Below are positions 18,045-26,940 of a stretch of DNA of 64,000 nucleotides, one piece after another. Under the pieces are notes generated by a model, which was given only the letters and a program-made list of their open reading frames with translations, was not told the DNA's origin and made no database searches. Positions within the stretch are counted from its first letter, which is position 1. Each line of letters opens with the position of its first letter. This DNA comes from Niameybacter massiliensis (GTDB lineage Bacteria; Bacillota; Clostridia; Lachnospirales; Cellulosilyticaceae): assembly GCF_001282685.1 (NCBI RefSeq), contig NZ_LN875035.1:1319572-1383571 (forward strand), given 5' to 3'. The translations under genes and the position numbers were made by a program.

Positions 18045-21000
18045 TTACTTCATAATGTTATGAATCATTTTTGCAACTTCTGCTCGTTTTGCAACTTGTT
18101 TTGGATTTAATTTACCGCTACTTCCGCCTAAGATATTCTTTTCTACTAAAATAGCCATACTTTCTTTAGCCCAACTACTGATGTAGTCTGTATCTTCGAA
18201 AGCTGCTAAATTATTTTGTTCTATTTCTACTTGTATATCCATTAATTGCATATATTTTACCAGCATACACGCTAGCTGCTCTCGTGTTATCTCTTGATCT
18301 GGTCCAAACAACCCTTCTCCAATACCTTGTGCAATACCCATTTCATTTGCCCAAGCAATATAAGGAGCATAGTATATATCCTCTTGTACGTCTGTAAATA
18401 AAGTATTTTTCTCTACTTCGTCTACATTTGCAAGTCTTCCTAAGACCGTCACAAACATACCTCTTGTCATAGTCATTTCCGGACTAAATGTATCTGTAGC
18501 TGTTCCTCCCATAATATCTCTTGCTACTACAAAATCAATACTTTCTTTTGCCCAGTGATCTCCAATATCTTTAAGTCTCATTTCTCTATATACCACTTCA
18601 TAACTTCCTAGCCCTTCTACTTGAGCTTGGATACTATTATCTTGATAGCTGGATGTTTTTAGTAATTTACTTGATCCAATGGAATCATAGTAATACATAA
18701 CTACATTATTAGGTGATTGACCTTTAGTTAATGTATAAGGAATTGTAATGTGTATGGTTCCTATTCCGTTTATAGCTATCTTTTCTCTCCCTTTACTTAT
18801 TCCTACTATTACTTTATTGCCTTCTAATTGCTGTATTGTAAATGTCACAACCTCTTCCCCAACTTGATCTAAAAGATTATTTATCACTTCCTTATTTAAG
18901 ATAACCTTTCCTATAGAGGTCTCTATTACAAGTTGCGCCTTATCTTTTACGAGGGATTGAAGTTGTTTTTTAGATGTTTGCCACTCAGCTTTATCTGCTT
19001 TCACCTGTGGTCTAACTATAATACTCTCTTTATCTTCTGTGATTTCTACTACCTCAATCTGTGTAGAACTATTTGATGTATTGTTTGTAGATCCACCACT
19101 ACCTGATGAACCACCTGATTCATTTTTCTGCCACTTAGCATACACTGTTACATGAGCCACTACTTCTTTATCAAAGTTATATGCCTCTGTATAACCTTCA
19201 TCTATATACCATCCTATAAATTTATAGCCTTCTCTTATTGGATCTGCCGGCTTAGTCGCCTTTTGACCTTCTAATATCTCTTGTGCTGCTACTTCACTTC
19301 CACCCTTACTATCAAATGTAATACTGTACTTTATATCTTCTCCAACTATAATCTCTTTAGTTACCACACCACTATTTTCCATTCCTTCTTTTACTGCTAT
19401 TGCTTTGATAGTTGCTGTTTTATTAAGTACAATAGCCTCTGTATAGATTAAGCTTGCTTGAGTAGGATCTGAACCATCTAATGTGTAGTAAATAGTTGCA
19501 TCTGGCGTCTGTGTTATCAGCTCAACCTTGCGATACTTATCTGTATCTATGCCACTTACAACAAAGATTGGCTCACTTACATATACTTCTTTTCCAACTA
19601 CAACTTCTTGGCTTACAATAGCACTATCATCCATACCCTCTTTAGTTGCTACTGCCTTAATAACCGTTGTTTGCTCTAATACAATACTCTCATCATACTT
19701 AAGACTTTCTTTTGTAGGCATGCTACCATCTAGTGTATAGTAAATAGTTGCATCTGGTGTCTGTGTTATCAGCTCAACCTTGCGATACTTATCTGTATCT
19801 ATGCCACTTACAACAAAGATTGGCTCACTTACATATACTTCTTTTCCAACTACAACTTCTTGGCTTACAATAGCACTATCATCCATACCCTCTTTAGTTG
19901 CTACTGCCTTAATAACCGTTGTTTGCTCTAATACAATACTCTCATCATACTTAAGACTTTCTTTTGTAGGTATACTACCATCTAGTGTATAGTAGATACT
20001 TGCTCCCTCTGTCTCTGTTTTCAATTCAACAGTTCTCACCCCATCTGTCTCTTTCCCACTTACATGAATACTTGGTGCATTTACTTCATTAGAGATGATA
20101 AATTGAGCCGAAATAGTAACATCTTTTTCTGGCATTTCAAATACTCTACCTTCAATTGCCTCATTGTTGATATAAAGAGATGCAAGTTTATACCCCTCTT
20201 CTGGTTCAACATGCACTAGGATAGATTCCCCTATTGTTGCCTCTGTCTGATCAACTGAAATACTACCATTTATAGGCTGTGTTATATAAACATCATAGGT
20301 CACAGCTTCTTGCGCTTTGAATAGAACTTCAACAGAGACATCCCTTGCTGGCATCTTAAATGTTGTTCCATCTATTTTGCTTCCATTTACCTTTATTTCC
20401 TGAAGCATGTAACCTCTATCAGGCGTAGCGCTTACAGTAATAACATCTCCTTCTTTTGCAATGATTTTAGAAGTTTTAAACGTTCCATTTGTAGCATCCA
20501 ATTTTTCTACACTATAATTATCTTGCATAAACTCCGCTGTAATCGTAACATCTTCATTAGGCATCCTAAAGGCACTACCTATTACCTGCACACCATTTAC
20601 TTTCAGCGAATCTTTTTTGTACTTAAATCCTTCAGTAGGTACTATGTTAAGTACTACCTCCTCACCATATACCTCTGTATCTCGACTTGCTAATACCTTA
20701 CCACCATTTATATCACCTACAGTGATGGTATGACTTGTATGAATTCGTGTTGTGTAAACTTCTGTAGATAATGCTTTAACAGTCCTTGCATCCATGGTTT
20801 CATTAATTGTTACTAATACTGTCGTCTCATCCAACGCTATATGCATGCCATATGGTACGCTACTTTCTGGTAATGTCACTGTATACAATAACTTATTACC
20901 TTCGTCATTAATAGATTTGTAAGTTGCAATAGTATCTGGAGCATCTATTCCCTCAAATGATACTTTTAAAGTACTATTGTTTACATCAGATAGACTCCCT

Positions 21001-24000
21001 AAAACATGTGCTTTGGTTGTTAGTGCTATATCAACAGATGTACCACCCACACACTGCTCATTAATATCAATGGCTGCATCCATTGGCTTATCTACGTTAC
21101 CAAGTATCCTATCCATTGGAATTTCTTCATAATAAGGTTTGACACCATCTGTTTCATAAAGTACGGCAATATCCCCATTGGGTAATTCTGCCAAACATGA
21201 GTATGCATAGGCTGTATTATTTACTTCATAAGTATATCTCCATTCAATATCATATTTATCATAGCCTGTTGCACCAGGATTTTCATGGACTAATCCTACA
21301 TGAATACGTCCCTTTGATCTTTGATTGCTTCCTTTTTCCCCTTCTGGCGCTGAAAGAATAATAGCAGGTTTCCCATCAATTTCTCTTGAATAATTAATAA
21401 CTGATAACTGCACATTACTCGCATACTGGAATCCTTCATCAATACGCATAGGTTCAAATGTAGCCCCACCATCTAAGCTATCTGCATACCCCACATAGTT
21501 GGTATAAGCTGCACTACGTGCATACATACGAATGGTACCATCTGGTAACTCTACAAGTTGTGCTTCACTTGACTTACCTGGACTCTTACCAGGTTCCGTT
21601 GTCATAGTTGTAATGTCACTATGCTTCCATGTCGCTCCTTTATCATCACTATAGATAACACTACTTCTCTCTCCGTAGAGGTCACTATACATTGGGAATA
21701 AAATTCTCCCTGCATATTCTCCTTTTCGAATCACATGCCCTCTTCCAGGTCCTGCAATAAAATAGCGCATCTTATCTGTCTTAAATTCATTAGCAATAAG
21801 CCGTGGCTCATTCCATGTAATACCATTATCATTGCTTGAGCTTAACCACAAGTATGCTACTGGATATAAAATAAAGTCTGCTGTATCATAAAAGATACTC
21901 ATAGGCACGCTTTCACCACTCAAGCTATTATTAGGCCTCTTTTGCTCAACCTCAAGTGGAACACCATCCTTAAATAATTCAAAATAGGCATTAAGTGTGT
22001 AAGCTGTTTTTTGATTATTTTCTATTTCAATTAGTTCATATTTAAGATTCGGATTGGTACTTACAACTGGCTTTATATAGTGCGTCATTTGCACACCACT
22101 TACAATAGGTGTCCCATTAGGGACCAGACCTACATAGTATGTTCCCTCTTCATTATCAGCTACTCTTTCACCTGCTGCATTAATTTTAACCATACCATTG
22201 CCATAAAGTCTGCTATAGTTACCAAAAAGTCCACCACCACTTGGCCATGCATCAGCAAGCATATAAATAATACCTGTCTCTGGATCTTGTACAACTGCTG
22301 GATCGATAAATGATGCACTCTTTGAAGCACTTCCGGAGGCATTCGTATACTCTCCAAAATAATTCACTAATTGAGCCTCTTCCCAAGAACCGTTACGTTT
22401 AAATCGCACACCTGTATCCAAGTTATTAGGAGAGTCAGCTGTACTACCAAAACGAACATCCATAGCTGCCATAATATCACCATTTATTAACTCTGTTAAT
22501 GCAGGTATTCTAAAGTAGTTACTACCAAACTCATCTCCTGCTACAAACGGCTGGTCTGATTCCTTTTCTTCAGCGACTTCTTTTGTTTGACTTGTATAAG
22601 CAATCAATTCTTCATCCGAAAGCGCCGTAGGTACCAAGGTAGCTTCTCCTATTAATCCAGTAAAAGGATATGAGTTACTACCATTACTTCTTGCAGTTCT
22701 CCCTAAGCTCACCGTATCAATATGCGCAAAATCTGATGCCATCTTATACTCTTCTGGTGTCATTTGTTTTTGTACCACTAACTCACCATTTACAAATATC
22801 TTATATGTATAGTCTGTCGCATCAGCTTTAAATGCAAGGGTATTTGCCCCATTAAAACGTAGTGTATTGGCAGTTCCTGAATAGTTCACACCTGCCCCTC
22901 TTAATTCATACCCTATGGTTGAACCATTTACATACACATGAAAATGGTTGTTCGCCTCTTTAGAGTTTGAAAAGCTAAACAAAGATCCAATTCCACTTTT
23001 CCCTTGACTAAATTGCATCTTTAGCGTCATACTATCCAAGAGTTTCACCGTGTCTATAACTGTTTCATCATAATCCTTATATCCGTTGTCTATCATGCCC
23101 TCATTAAATCGAAGTAATGTTTTTTCTTGAATGATTGGTGCATTTAAATCTACTTCTGAATGAATGTCAAAATTAAATGTTTCACCATCACATGTAACAA
23201 CTATTGTATACTTAGTCTGTGGTGGCAGTGCCTCCTTTGTCTTTAACACATTATCTTCAATAACAAAATGCGCATTATCGGCTACGCCCTCTTTTAAGAC
23301 AACACGCTTTCCATCTGTCCCCTGACCTGTAAGTATAAATTCGCCTACTTCTGCACCTATTTTATAAGGTTCAAAGCTTTTCCCATCTAATGTTACCTGA
23401 ATGCAATCATTTTTCCCGGCTAATGTTAATGCATTTGCTTGTTCCACTGTTAGCACTTGATCTGTAATAGTAATTTGTGCAATATCCCCAATCCAATTTT
23501 TATACGCTACACCATTACTATTTGTATCAGTGCCACTTAGCCCCCCAATCTGAATACTATTCATATCTTGATTTCTAGTGAAAAATCCCTTGAATTTTTC
23601 ATCAGCATAATGGCCATTTGCTCCATTTAAAACCGTCTCACCATCTCCACTTGCAAAAATATAACTATCATCAAAGCTAATAGCCATTACATGCCATTGC
23701 CCATCTCCATAATTAACATTCTTTGAATAAGAACTGTATAAGCCATTTGAAAATTCGTAACGTGGCATAATCTCCTTCTCATCATAATAGGCCCCTACTA
23801 ACTGTGCTTTTGTATTTTTAGTTTGGGGTGCTGTGGCTGAGCCAAACCCAATAATAGAATATACACCCTTTTCCGTAATAAGGTCTGGATTTAAACGCGC
23901 CTTAACAATAATCGTCCCTTTAGTCAGCCCCTTTATACTCTCTAAGTCCATAGTTTTATCAATAGTTTTTGTACCATCAAAAATTCGTTCTTCACCATTA

Positions 24001-24785
24001 AGCACATAATCGATAGTAGCATTCTCATACACATCTTCTACTGTTGTAAATACCTTCTCCTCAATACCCTCTTCTTCTGGATAAATTGGCAATAGTTCTG
24101 GTAAATGTTCTTCATCTGGGTAAACAGGTAGCGTTTCTAATTTATGCTCTTCTTCTGGATCAACTGGTAGTGTTTCTAATTCATTCTCTTCTTCTGGATC
24201 AACTGGTAGTGTTTCTAATTCATTTTCTTCTTCTGGATCAACTGGTAGTGTTTCTAATTCATTTTCTTCTTCTGGATCAACTGGTAATGTTTCTAATCCA
24301 TTCTCTTCTTCTGGATCAACTGGTAATGTTTCTAATTCATGCTCTTCTTCTGGATCAACTGGTAATACTTGAGTTTCACTTATAGCGCGAATCTTAAACT
24401 TGAAAACTTCCCCTTCATATACTACCTGTATTATGTAGGCTACACCATTTTCAAGTTTTTCCCTTGTTCTTAATATGTTGTCCTCTATAACAAATAGCTC
24501 ATTATCATATGCGTCTTCGTTTAAGGTAACTCTACTATCTTCCTCTCCTCTCACCTCAAATCGTCCTACTCGGGCACCTTCTTGATCACAGTAGACTGTT
24601 AGATTATCTAGGATTACTGAAGTTATTGTACTCTCTAAAGCATCTTCTTTTTGTGCCATCTCTCCTGGAAGTAATGTCTGAGCTGAATAAGGTAGTGCAT
24701 GAACTGAAATTTGCAAACTACTAGAAATAAGACATGGTACCAATCCTAGTATTGCTAGTTTTTTTGCCATTACTCTATTTTTCAC
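18045..24785 (-). CDS. SLH-anchored multidomain sialidase (GH33-type)
   Basis: Cell-surface sialidase, 2246 residues, starting at GTG behind AAGGAGG. Order: signal peptide (1-30); a cadherin-like domain (about 50-135) repeated at about 456-545; eight 13-residue acidic repeats (about 140-244); LamG/concanavalin-like domain (255-455); a second LamG domain (548-735), as in NanA/NanB-type sialidases; the propeller catalytic domain (about 755-1230) with FRIP near 761 and Asp-boxes S.ND.G.TW, S.D.G.TW and S.DGGATF; three divergent InlB-like repeats (about 1330-1535); three CHB_HEX_C-type modules with YYTLDGS.PT (about 1540-1820); a Listeria-Bacteroides repeat (GYKFIGWY); a Gly/Ser linker; and three SLH domains (about 2060-2246) binding secondary wall polymer. 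It removes terminal sialic acid from host glycans by family knowledge. No sialic acid uptake or nan genes are in the window. Confidence 0.9.
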   Translation of the reverse strand: MKNRVMAKKLAILGLVPCLISSSLQISVHALPYSAQTLLPGEMAQKEDALESTITSVILDNLTVYCDQEGARVGRFEVRGEEDSRVTLNEDAYDNELFVIEDNILRTREKLENGVAYIIQVVYEGEVFKFKIRAISETQVLPVDPEEEHELETLPVDPEEENGLETLPVDPEEENELETLPVDPEEENELETLPVDPEEENELETLPVDPEEEHKLETLPVYPDEEHLPELLPIYPEEEGIEEKVFTTVEDVYENATIDYVLNGEERIFDGTKTIDKTMDLESIKGLTKGTIIVKARLNPDLITEKGVYSIIGFGSATAPQTKNTKAQLVGAYYDEKEIMPRYEFSNGLYSSYSKNVNYGDGQWHVMAISFDDSYIFASGDGETVLNGANGHYADEKFKGFFTRNQDMNSIQIGGLSGTDTNSNGVAYKNWIGDIAQITITDQVLTVEQANALTLAGKNDCIQVTLDGKSFEPYKIGAEVGEFILTGQGTDGKRVVLKEGVADNAHFVIEDNVLKTKEALPPQTKYTIVVTCDGETFNFDIHSEVDLNAPIIQEKTLLRFNEGMIDNGYKDYDETVIDTVKLLDSMTLKMQFSQGKSGIGSLFSFSNSKEANNHFHVYVNGSTIGYELRGAGVNYSGTANTLRFNGANTLAFKADATDYTYKIFVNGELVVQKQMTPEEYKMASDFAHIDTVSLGRTARSNGSNSYPFTGLIGEATLVPTALSDEELIAYTSQTKEVAEEKESDQPFVAGDEFGSNYFRIPALTELINGDIMAAMDVRFGSTADSPNNLDTGVRFKRNGSWEEAQLVNYFGEYTNASGSASKSASFIDPAVVQDPETGIIYMLADAWPSGGGLFGNYSRLYGNGMVKINAAGERVADNEEGTYYVGLVPNGTPIVSGVQMTHYIKPVVSTNPNLKYELIEIENNQKTAYTLNAYFELFKDGVPLEVEQKRPNNSLSGESVPMSIFYDTADFILYPVAYLWLSSSNDNGITWNEPRLIANEFKTDKMRYFIAGPGRGHVIRKGEYAGRILFPMYSDLYGERSSVIYSDDKGATWKHSDITTMTTEPGKSPGKSSEAQLVELPDGTIRMYARSAAYTNYVGYADSLDGGATFEPMRIDEGFQYASNVQLSVINYSREIDGKPAIILSAPEGEKGSNQRSKGRIHVGLVHENPGATGYDKYDIEWRYTYEVNNTAYAYSCLAELPNGDIAVLYETDGVKPYYEEIPMDRILGNVDKPMDAAIDINEQCVGGTSVDIALTTKAHVLGSLSDVNNSTLKVSFEGIDAPDTIATYKSINDEGNKLLYTVTLPESSVPYGMHIALDETTVLVTINETMDARTVKALSTEVYTTRIHTSHTITVGDINGGKVLASRDTEVYGEEVVLNIVPTEGFKYKKDSLKVNGVQVIGSAFRMPNEDVTITAEFMQDNYSVEKLDATNGTFKTSKIIAKEGDVITVSATPDRGYMLQEIKVNGSKIDGTTFKMPARDVSVEVLFKAQEAVTYDVYITQPINGSISVDQTEATIGESILVHVEPEEGYKLASLYINNEAIEGRVFEMPEKDVTISAQFIISNEVNAPSIHVSGKETDGVRTVELKTETEGASIYYTLDGSIPTKESLKYDESIVLEQTTVIKAVATKEGMDDSAIVSQEVVVGKEVYVSEPIFVVSGIDTDKYRKVELITQTPDATIYYTLDGSMPTKESLKYDESIVLEQTTVIKAVATKEGMDDSAIVSQEVVVGKEVYVSEPIFVVSGIDTDKYRKVELITQTPDATIYYTLDGSDPTQASLIYTEAIVLNKTATIKAIAVKEGMENSGVVTKEIIVGEDIKYSITFDSKGGSEVAAQEILEGQKATKPADPIREGYKFIGWYIDEGYTEAYNFDKEVVAHVTVYAKWQKNESGGSSGSGGSTNNTSNSSTQIEVVEITEDKESIIVRPQVKADKAEWQTSKKQLQSLVKDKAQLVIETSIGKVILNKEVINNLLDQVGEEVVTFTIQQLEGNKVIVGISKGREKIAINGIGTIHITIPYTLTKGQSPNNVVMYYYDSIGSSKLLKTSSYQDNSIQAQVEGLGSYEVVYREMRLKDIGDHWAKESIDFVVARDIMGGTATDTFSPEMTMTRGMFVTVLGRLANVDEVEKNTLFTDVQEDIYYAPYIAWANEMGIAQGIGEGLFGPDQEITREQLACMLVKYMQLMDIQVEIEQNNLAAFEDTDYISSWAKESMAILVEKNILGGSSGKLNPKQVAKRAEVAKMIHNIMK
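19509..19995 (-). repeat. 252-bp tandem duplication inside the sialidase gene
   Basis: 19509-19760 and 19761-19995 are nearly identical at the DNA level (period 252 bp, 84 codons) with only a few differences, duplicating one CHB_HEX_C-type module. A third, diverged module lies further toward the C-terminus. The near-identity indicates a recent duplication or ongoing homogenisation. Confidence 0.92.
24054..24368 (-). repeat. 39-bp coding tandem repeats in the sialidase gene
   Basis: Eight units of 39 bp encode LPVDPEEENELET-like acidic, proline-containing repeats near residues 140-244; the central units are almost identical and the outer ones degenerate. Probably a flexible spacer between surface domains and prone to copy-number change. 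Confidence 0.92.
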
Positions 24786-25011
24786 CTAGTTTCCTCCTTA
24801 TAAATAAAAATTTTTTTTATTATATTATAAAAAAAATTTTTATTTAAATTTTCAGTTAAATTCTACCACTCTTTATAATATTTGTCAATTATTTCTATTT
24901 TTTATAATTTATAACATTATATTTTAAACAATATTTATATCAATATTCATCTTGTAATTCATTTCAATGATCATTCTAACAATTTTATACCTCTACCTGC
25001 CACTCTTATTG

Positions 25012-25083
25012 TATCAAATTCAAGTTCCTTCATCTCTCAGAGACGATACCCATCTAAAGAAGATTGCACTGCTTCCTTTCTAG
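25012..25083. repeat. 72-bp repeated module, copy 1
   Basis: Starts TATCAAATTCAAG and is about 85% identical to 26863-26934 in the same orientation. Each copy is followed at once by a fragment of a gene that exists intact elsewhere in the window (GH16 here, DMT exporter at the other). No ORF or recognised element in it. The preceding 24786-25011 is very AT-rich and shows only the sialidase ribosome site. Confidence 0.75.
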
Positions 25084-25140
25084 TCAATTATGTGTAAATT
25101 GTCATATAGATGACATCTTCGTGGAGGTACAGCCTCAACT

Positions 25141-25265
25141 TTAAATGACACGTAAAACTAAACATGTCCTAAGCTGTTGCTTCTCATCTTGTGCTTCTTC
25201 TTTCTTCTTATAAATACTAAAGTAATCAATTAAAGCTTCTTTCAGGTAAATGCCTCTATCTCTTA
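25141..25265 (-). pseudogene. Relic of the GH16 gene (3' end fused to an internal piece)
   Basis: 25141-25197 matches 29290-29346 (the 3' end of the GH16 gene) and 25193-25265 matches 29921-29993 of the same gene, both ungapped and close to 90% identical. The join lies in a shared TGCTTC, and 579 bp (exactly 193 codons) are missing between, so the fragment looks like a duplicate that lost an in-frame segment by microhomology deletion. No 5' part, start codon or ribosome site. Confidence 0.85.
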
Positions 25266-25316
25266 CCTAACTTTTTATAAATTTTTTCAACTTTTTTGCA
25301 AAGTTTGGGAGATTTT

Positions 25317-25344
25317 TTGAAAAATCCGTGTATAAGTATATATA
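25317..25344 (+). promoter_or_regulatory. Promoter-like sequence before the candidate structured RNA
   Basis: TTGAAA (25317-25322), a 16-bp spacer and TATATA (25339-25344), plus strand, lying just upstream of the G+C-richer region that ends in an intrinsic terminator 540 bp later. Confidence 0.4.
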
Positions 25345-25889
25345 AGGTAAATTAAATTACCTTATACGGTATCTAATGGGACAAGTCCTAGGCCCCTTGA
25401 ATCTAAGATCCCTCTCTAAGATGAGTAAGTAACTTAAGTCCTCCTCCTCCCTAGACTTAAATGATACTCCTCTTCTTAGAATCCAGCCCTGTAGGTGGTG
25501 GCAACCACAGAACGCTGGTTACATCTATAACTAAATAGTGACTTCCACCTTTTTAAATCCTTAGACACCCTCTAAGCATGTAAACCCTTAGGAACGTATG
25601 AGGTAAACCCAGCGTACAAGCAACTAGCCTTGGACACCTGGCATGATAAATCCAATTAGGATCCCTTTCACTGCAGGCACACCAAAGCAGTTCGCCTGTA
25701 GCCTGGTAAATCCAAGAGGACTTTGCTAATGGTATCTTTGCTTAGAATATACACTCAGGACTACTCTAGGAAGTTGCTTATAAGTTATAATCTTTGCCAC
25801 AAAATAATAAGCCACCTTAATTTCAGTCTTTGTGCTACGCATAGGGAGGAAAAGACTGTTATTAGGGTGGCTTATTGTGCTTTTTAATG
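25345..25889 (+). ncRNA. Candidate large structured RNA, about 540 nt, unidentified
   Basis: A gene-free segment clearly richer in G+C than the intergenic DNA around it, with many local complementary arms: ATAAGGTAA/TTACCTTAT (25342-25365); a long interrupted hairpin 25411-25481 (TCTAAGA/TCTTAGA, GAGTA/TACTC, TTAAGTC/GACTTAA); GGTGG/CCACC enclosing AACCA/TGGTT (25490-25550); CTTAGA/TCTAAG (25560-25580); CAGGC/GCCTG (25674-25697); and the long terminal hairpin 25798-25883 followed by CTTTTT. The apical loop at 25450-25459 (CCTCCCTA) is complementary to the loop of the terminal hairpin (TAGGGAGG). Plus strand is preferred because of the promoter-like sequence and U-run, but the other strand is possible. 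I do not recognise a known class; size is in the range of OLE, ROOL and GOLLD RNAs. Parts recur near 42.2 and 48.7 kb. Confidence 0.5.
25798..25883. repeat. Long-stem hairpin repeat, copy 2
   Basis: Outer arms AATAAGCCACCTTAAT / ATTAGGGTGGCTTATT, inner CAGTCTTT / AAAAGACTG, apical loop with ATAGGGAGGA; CACA/TGTG extends the stem and CTTTTT follows on the plus strand. It lies 90 bp 3' of the hypothetical gene on the minus strand and forms the end of the candidate structured RNA. Confidence 0.85.
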
Positions 25890-25973
25890 AATTTATTTAA
25901 TCTTTAAAACCCTCGAACTAACTGATATGATGAGATTCTATTTTGATGTTTTTATACTTCAGCCATTATTCTC

Positions 25974-26534
25974 TTATACATATAGACTGATACCACCTGG
26001 GGCTTTATTTAACTTATCTAGCATATTAATTACTACTGTATTTTCTTTTAGATTTTTAAGTTTTTCATTATCCATATCATCTGATATTGGATAATCTACT
26101 TTTTGTTTGTTTTCAAGTTTTTTTCTTTCTTCCTCTACTTCTTCTATATAATCAATCAATGTTTTTTGTGCATTTTTCATCATCGCTTTTTCTTGTTCTG
26201 AAAGTTCACATTCAAAACGTTGTCCATTCACAACAATCCATCTTTTATTTTCATCTTTACCTAGTTCTTCCCAAGTTACTTCTCCACTATAAGTTGTATA
26301 ATTTGCAATTTTATCAAACGTACTTCGATCCACTTGAATTGTAGTATGTGCTGCAGTACCCTTATCCAGACTTGATGGCATTTTTACTTTTGTGGTCATC
26401 TGTGATATATATGTATCTCTATCTTTTACTGGGAATTTTTTATCTTGATTTTGCTGTGGCATTCCCTGTCCTACCTGTTTTTTTGTCATCATAGCTGCCA
26501 TTTTATCATATGAACCTACTATTCTCATACTCAT
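25974..26534 (-). CDS. Hypothetical protein, 186 residues
   Basis: Not recognised. Good ribosome site (GGAGGTATGATAT) before ATG 26534. The protein is hydrophilic with no signal peptide or membrane segment: a methionine/glutamine-rich N-terminus (about 10-32), a central part (about 60-105) with YSGEVTWEELGKDENKRWI-like sequence, and a charged helical region (about 110-145, EEVEEERKKLENKQK) likely to form a coiled coil. It sits alone in the scrambled region between the candidate RNA and gene relics. The AT-rich codon use matches its neighbours, so I treat it as a real native gene of unknown function. Confidence 0.7.
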   Translation of the reverse strand: MSMRIVGSYDKMAAMMTKKQVGQGMPQQNQDKKFPVKDRDTYISQMTTKVKMPSSLDKGTAAHTTIQVDRSTFDKIANYTTYSGEVTWEELGKDENKRWIVVNGQRFECELSEQEKAMMKNAQKTLIDYIEEVEEERKKLENKQKVDYPISDDMDNEKLKNLKENTVVINMLDKLNKAPGGISLYV

Positions 26535-26725
26535 ATATCATACCTCCATTTTATATTGATTGACCTTATACTCTCTTTATATCGACAGCATAAATACATT
26601 AGTTAATTATATAAGTTTAATGTATTGGGACTTAAGTATTGTGTTGGTTTGTTGTAGGTGGTAGTTATGATATTTGAAATGACAGTTCTAGTAGCCAATA
26701 CTGTCTTATTTGTATTAAACAAAAA

Positions 26726-26795
26726 CAACCCATGAATTTCAACTAAATGACTTGAAATTCGTGGGTTATAATTATGGAGGTAAACCACTATGATT
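26726..26795. terminator. Hairpin with trailing ATGGAGGT, family 2 copy a
   Basis: AACCCATGAATTTCAA and TTGAAATTCGTGGGTT form a 16-bp stem (one mismatch) followed by ATAATTATGGAGGTAAACC. The same design recurs at 53868, 55168 and 57209. The surrounding 26535-27069 carries no convincing gene. Confidence 0.7.
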
Positions 26796-26862
26796 TCCTC
26801 TACTATTCTCATTCTATTATTTTCTTTCATCTATTAAAAGATTATTTAATAGGAGGAACCCT

Positions 26863-26934
26863 TATCAAATTCAAGCTCCTTCTAACATCAGAGACGACAC
26901 CCATCTACAGAGGATTGTACTGCTAGCCTTCTAC
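26863..26934. repeat. 72-bp repeated module, copy 2
   Basis: Same module as 25012-25083, here directly followed by the DMT exporter relic. TAGGAGGAACCC lies just upstream. Confidence 0.75.
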
Positions 26935-26940
26935 CCAAAA

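Noticed and set aside
22080-22357. Small frames on both strands within the sialidase gene
   Set aside because: They lie in other frames of the propeller domain; the continuous 2246-codon frame with Asp-boxes is the real gene.
24054-24368. Regular short repeats that might be a CRISPR array
   Set aside because: The 39-bp units are directly adjacent without spacers and lie in frame within the sialidase gene, encoding an acidic spacer peptide.
26603-26830. 75-residue minus-strand reading frame
   Set aside because: It runs through the family-2 hairpin and has no ribosome site; composition and repeats indicate non-coding DNA.
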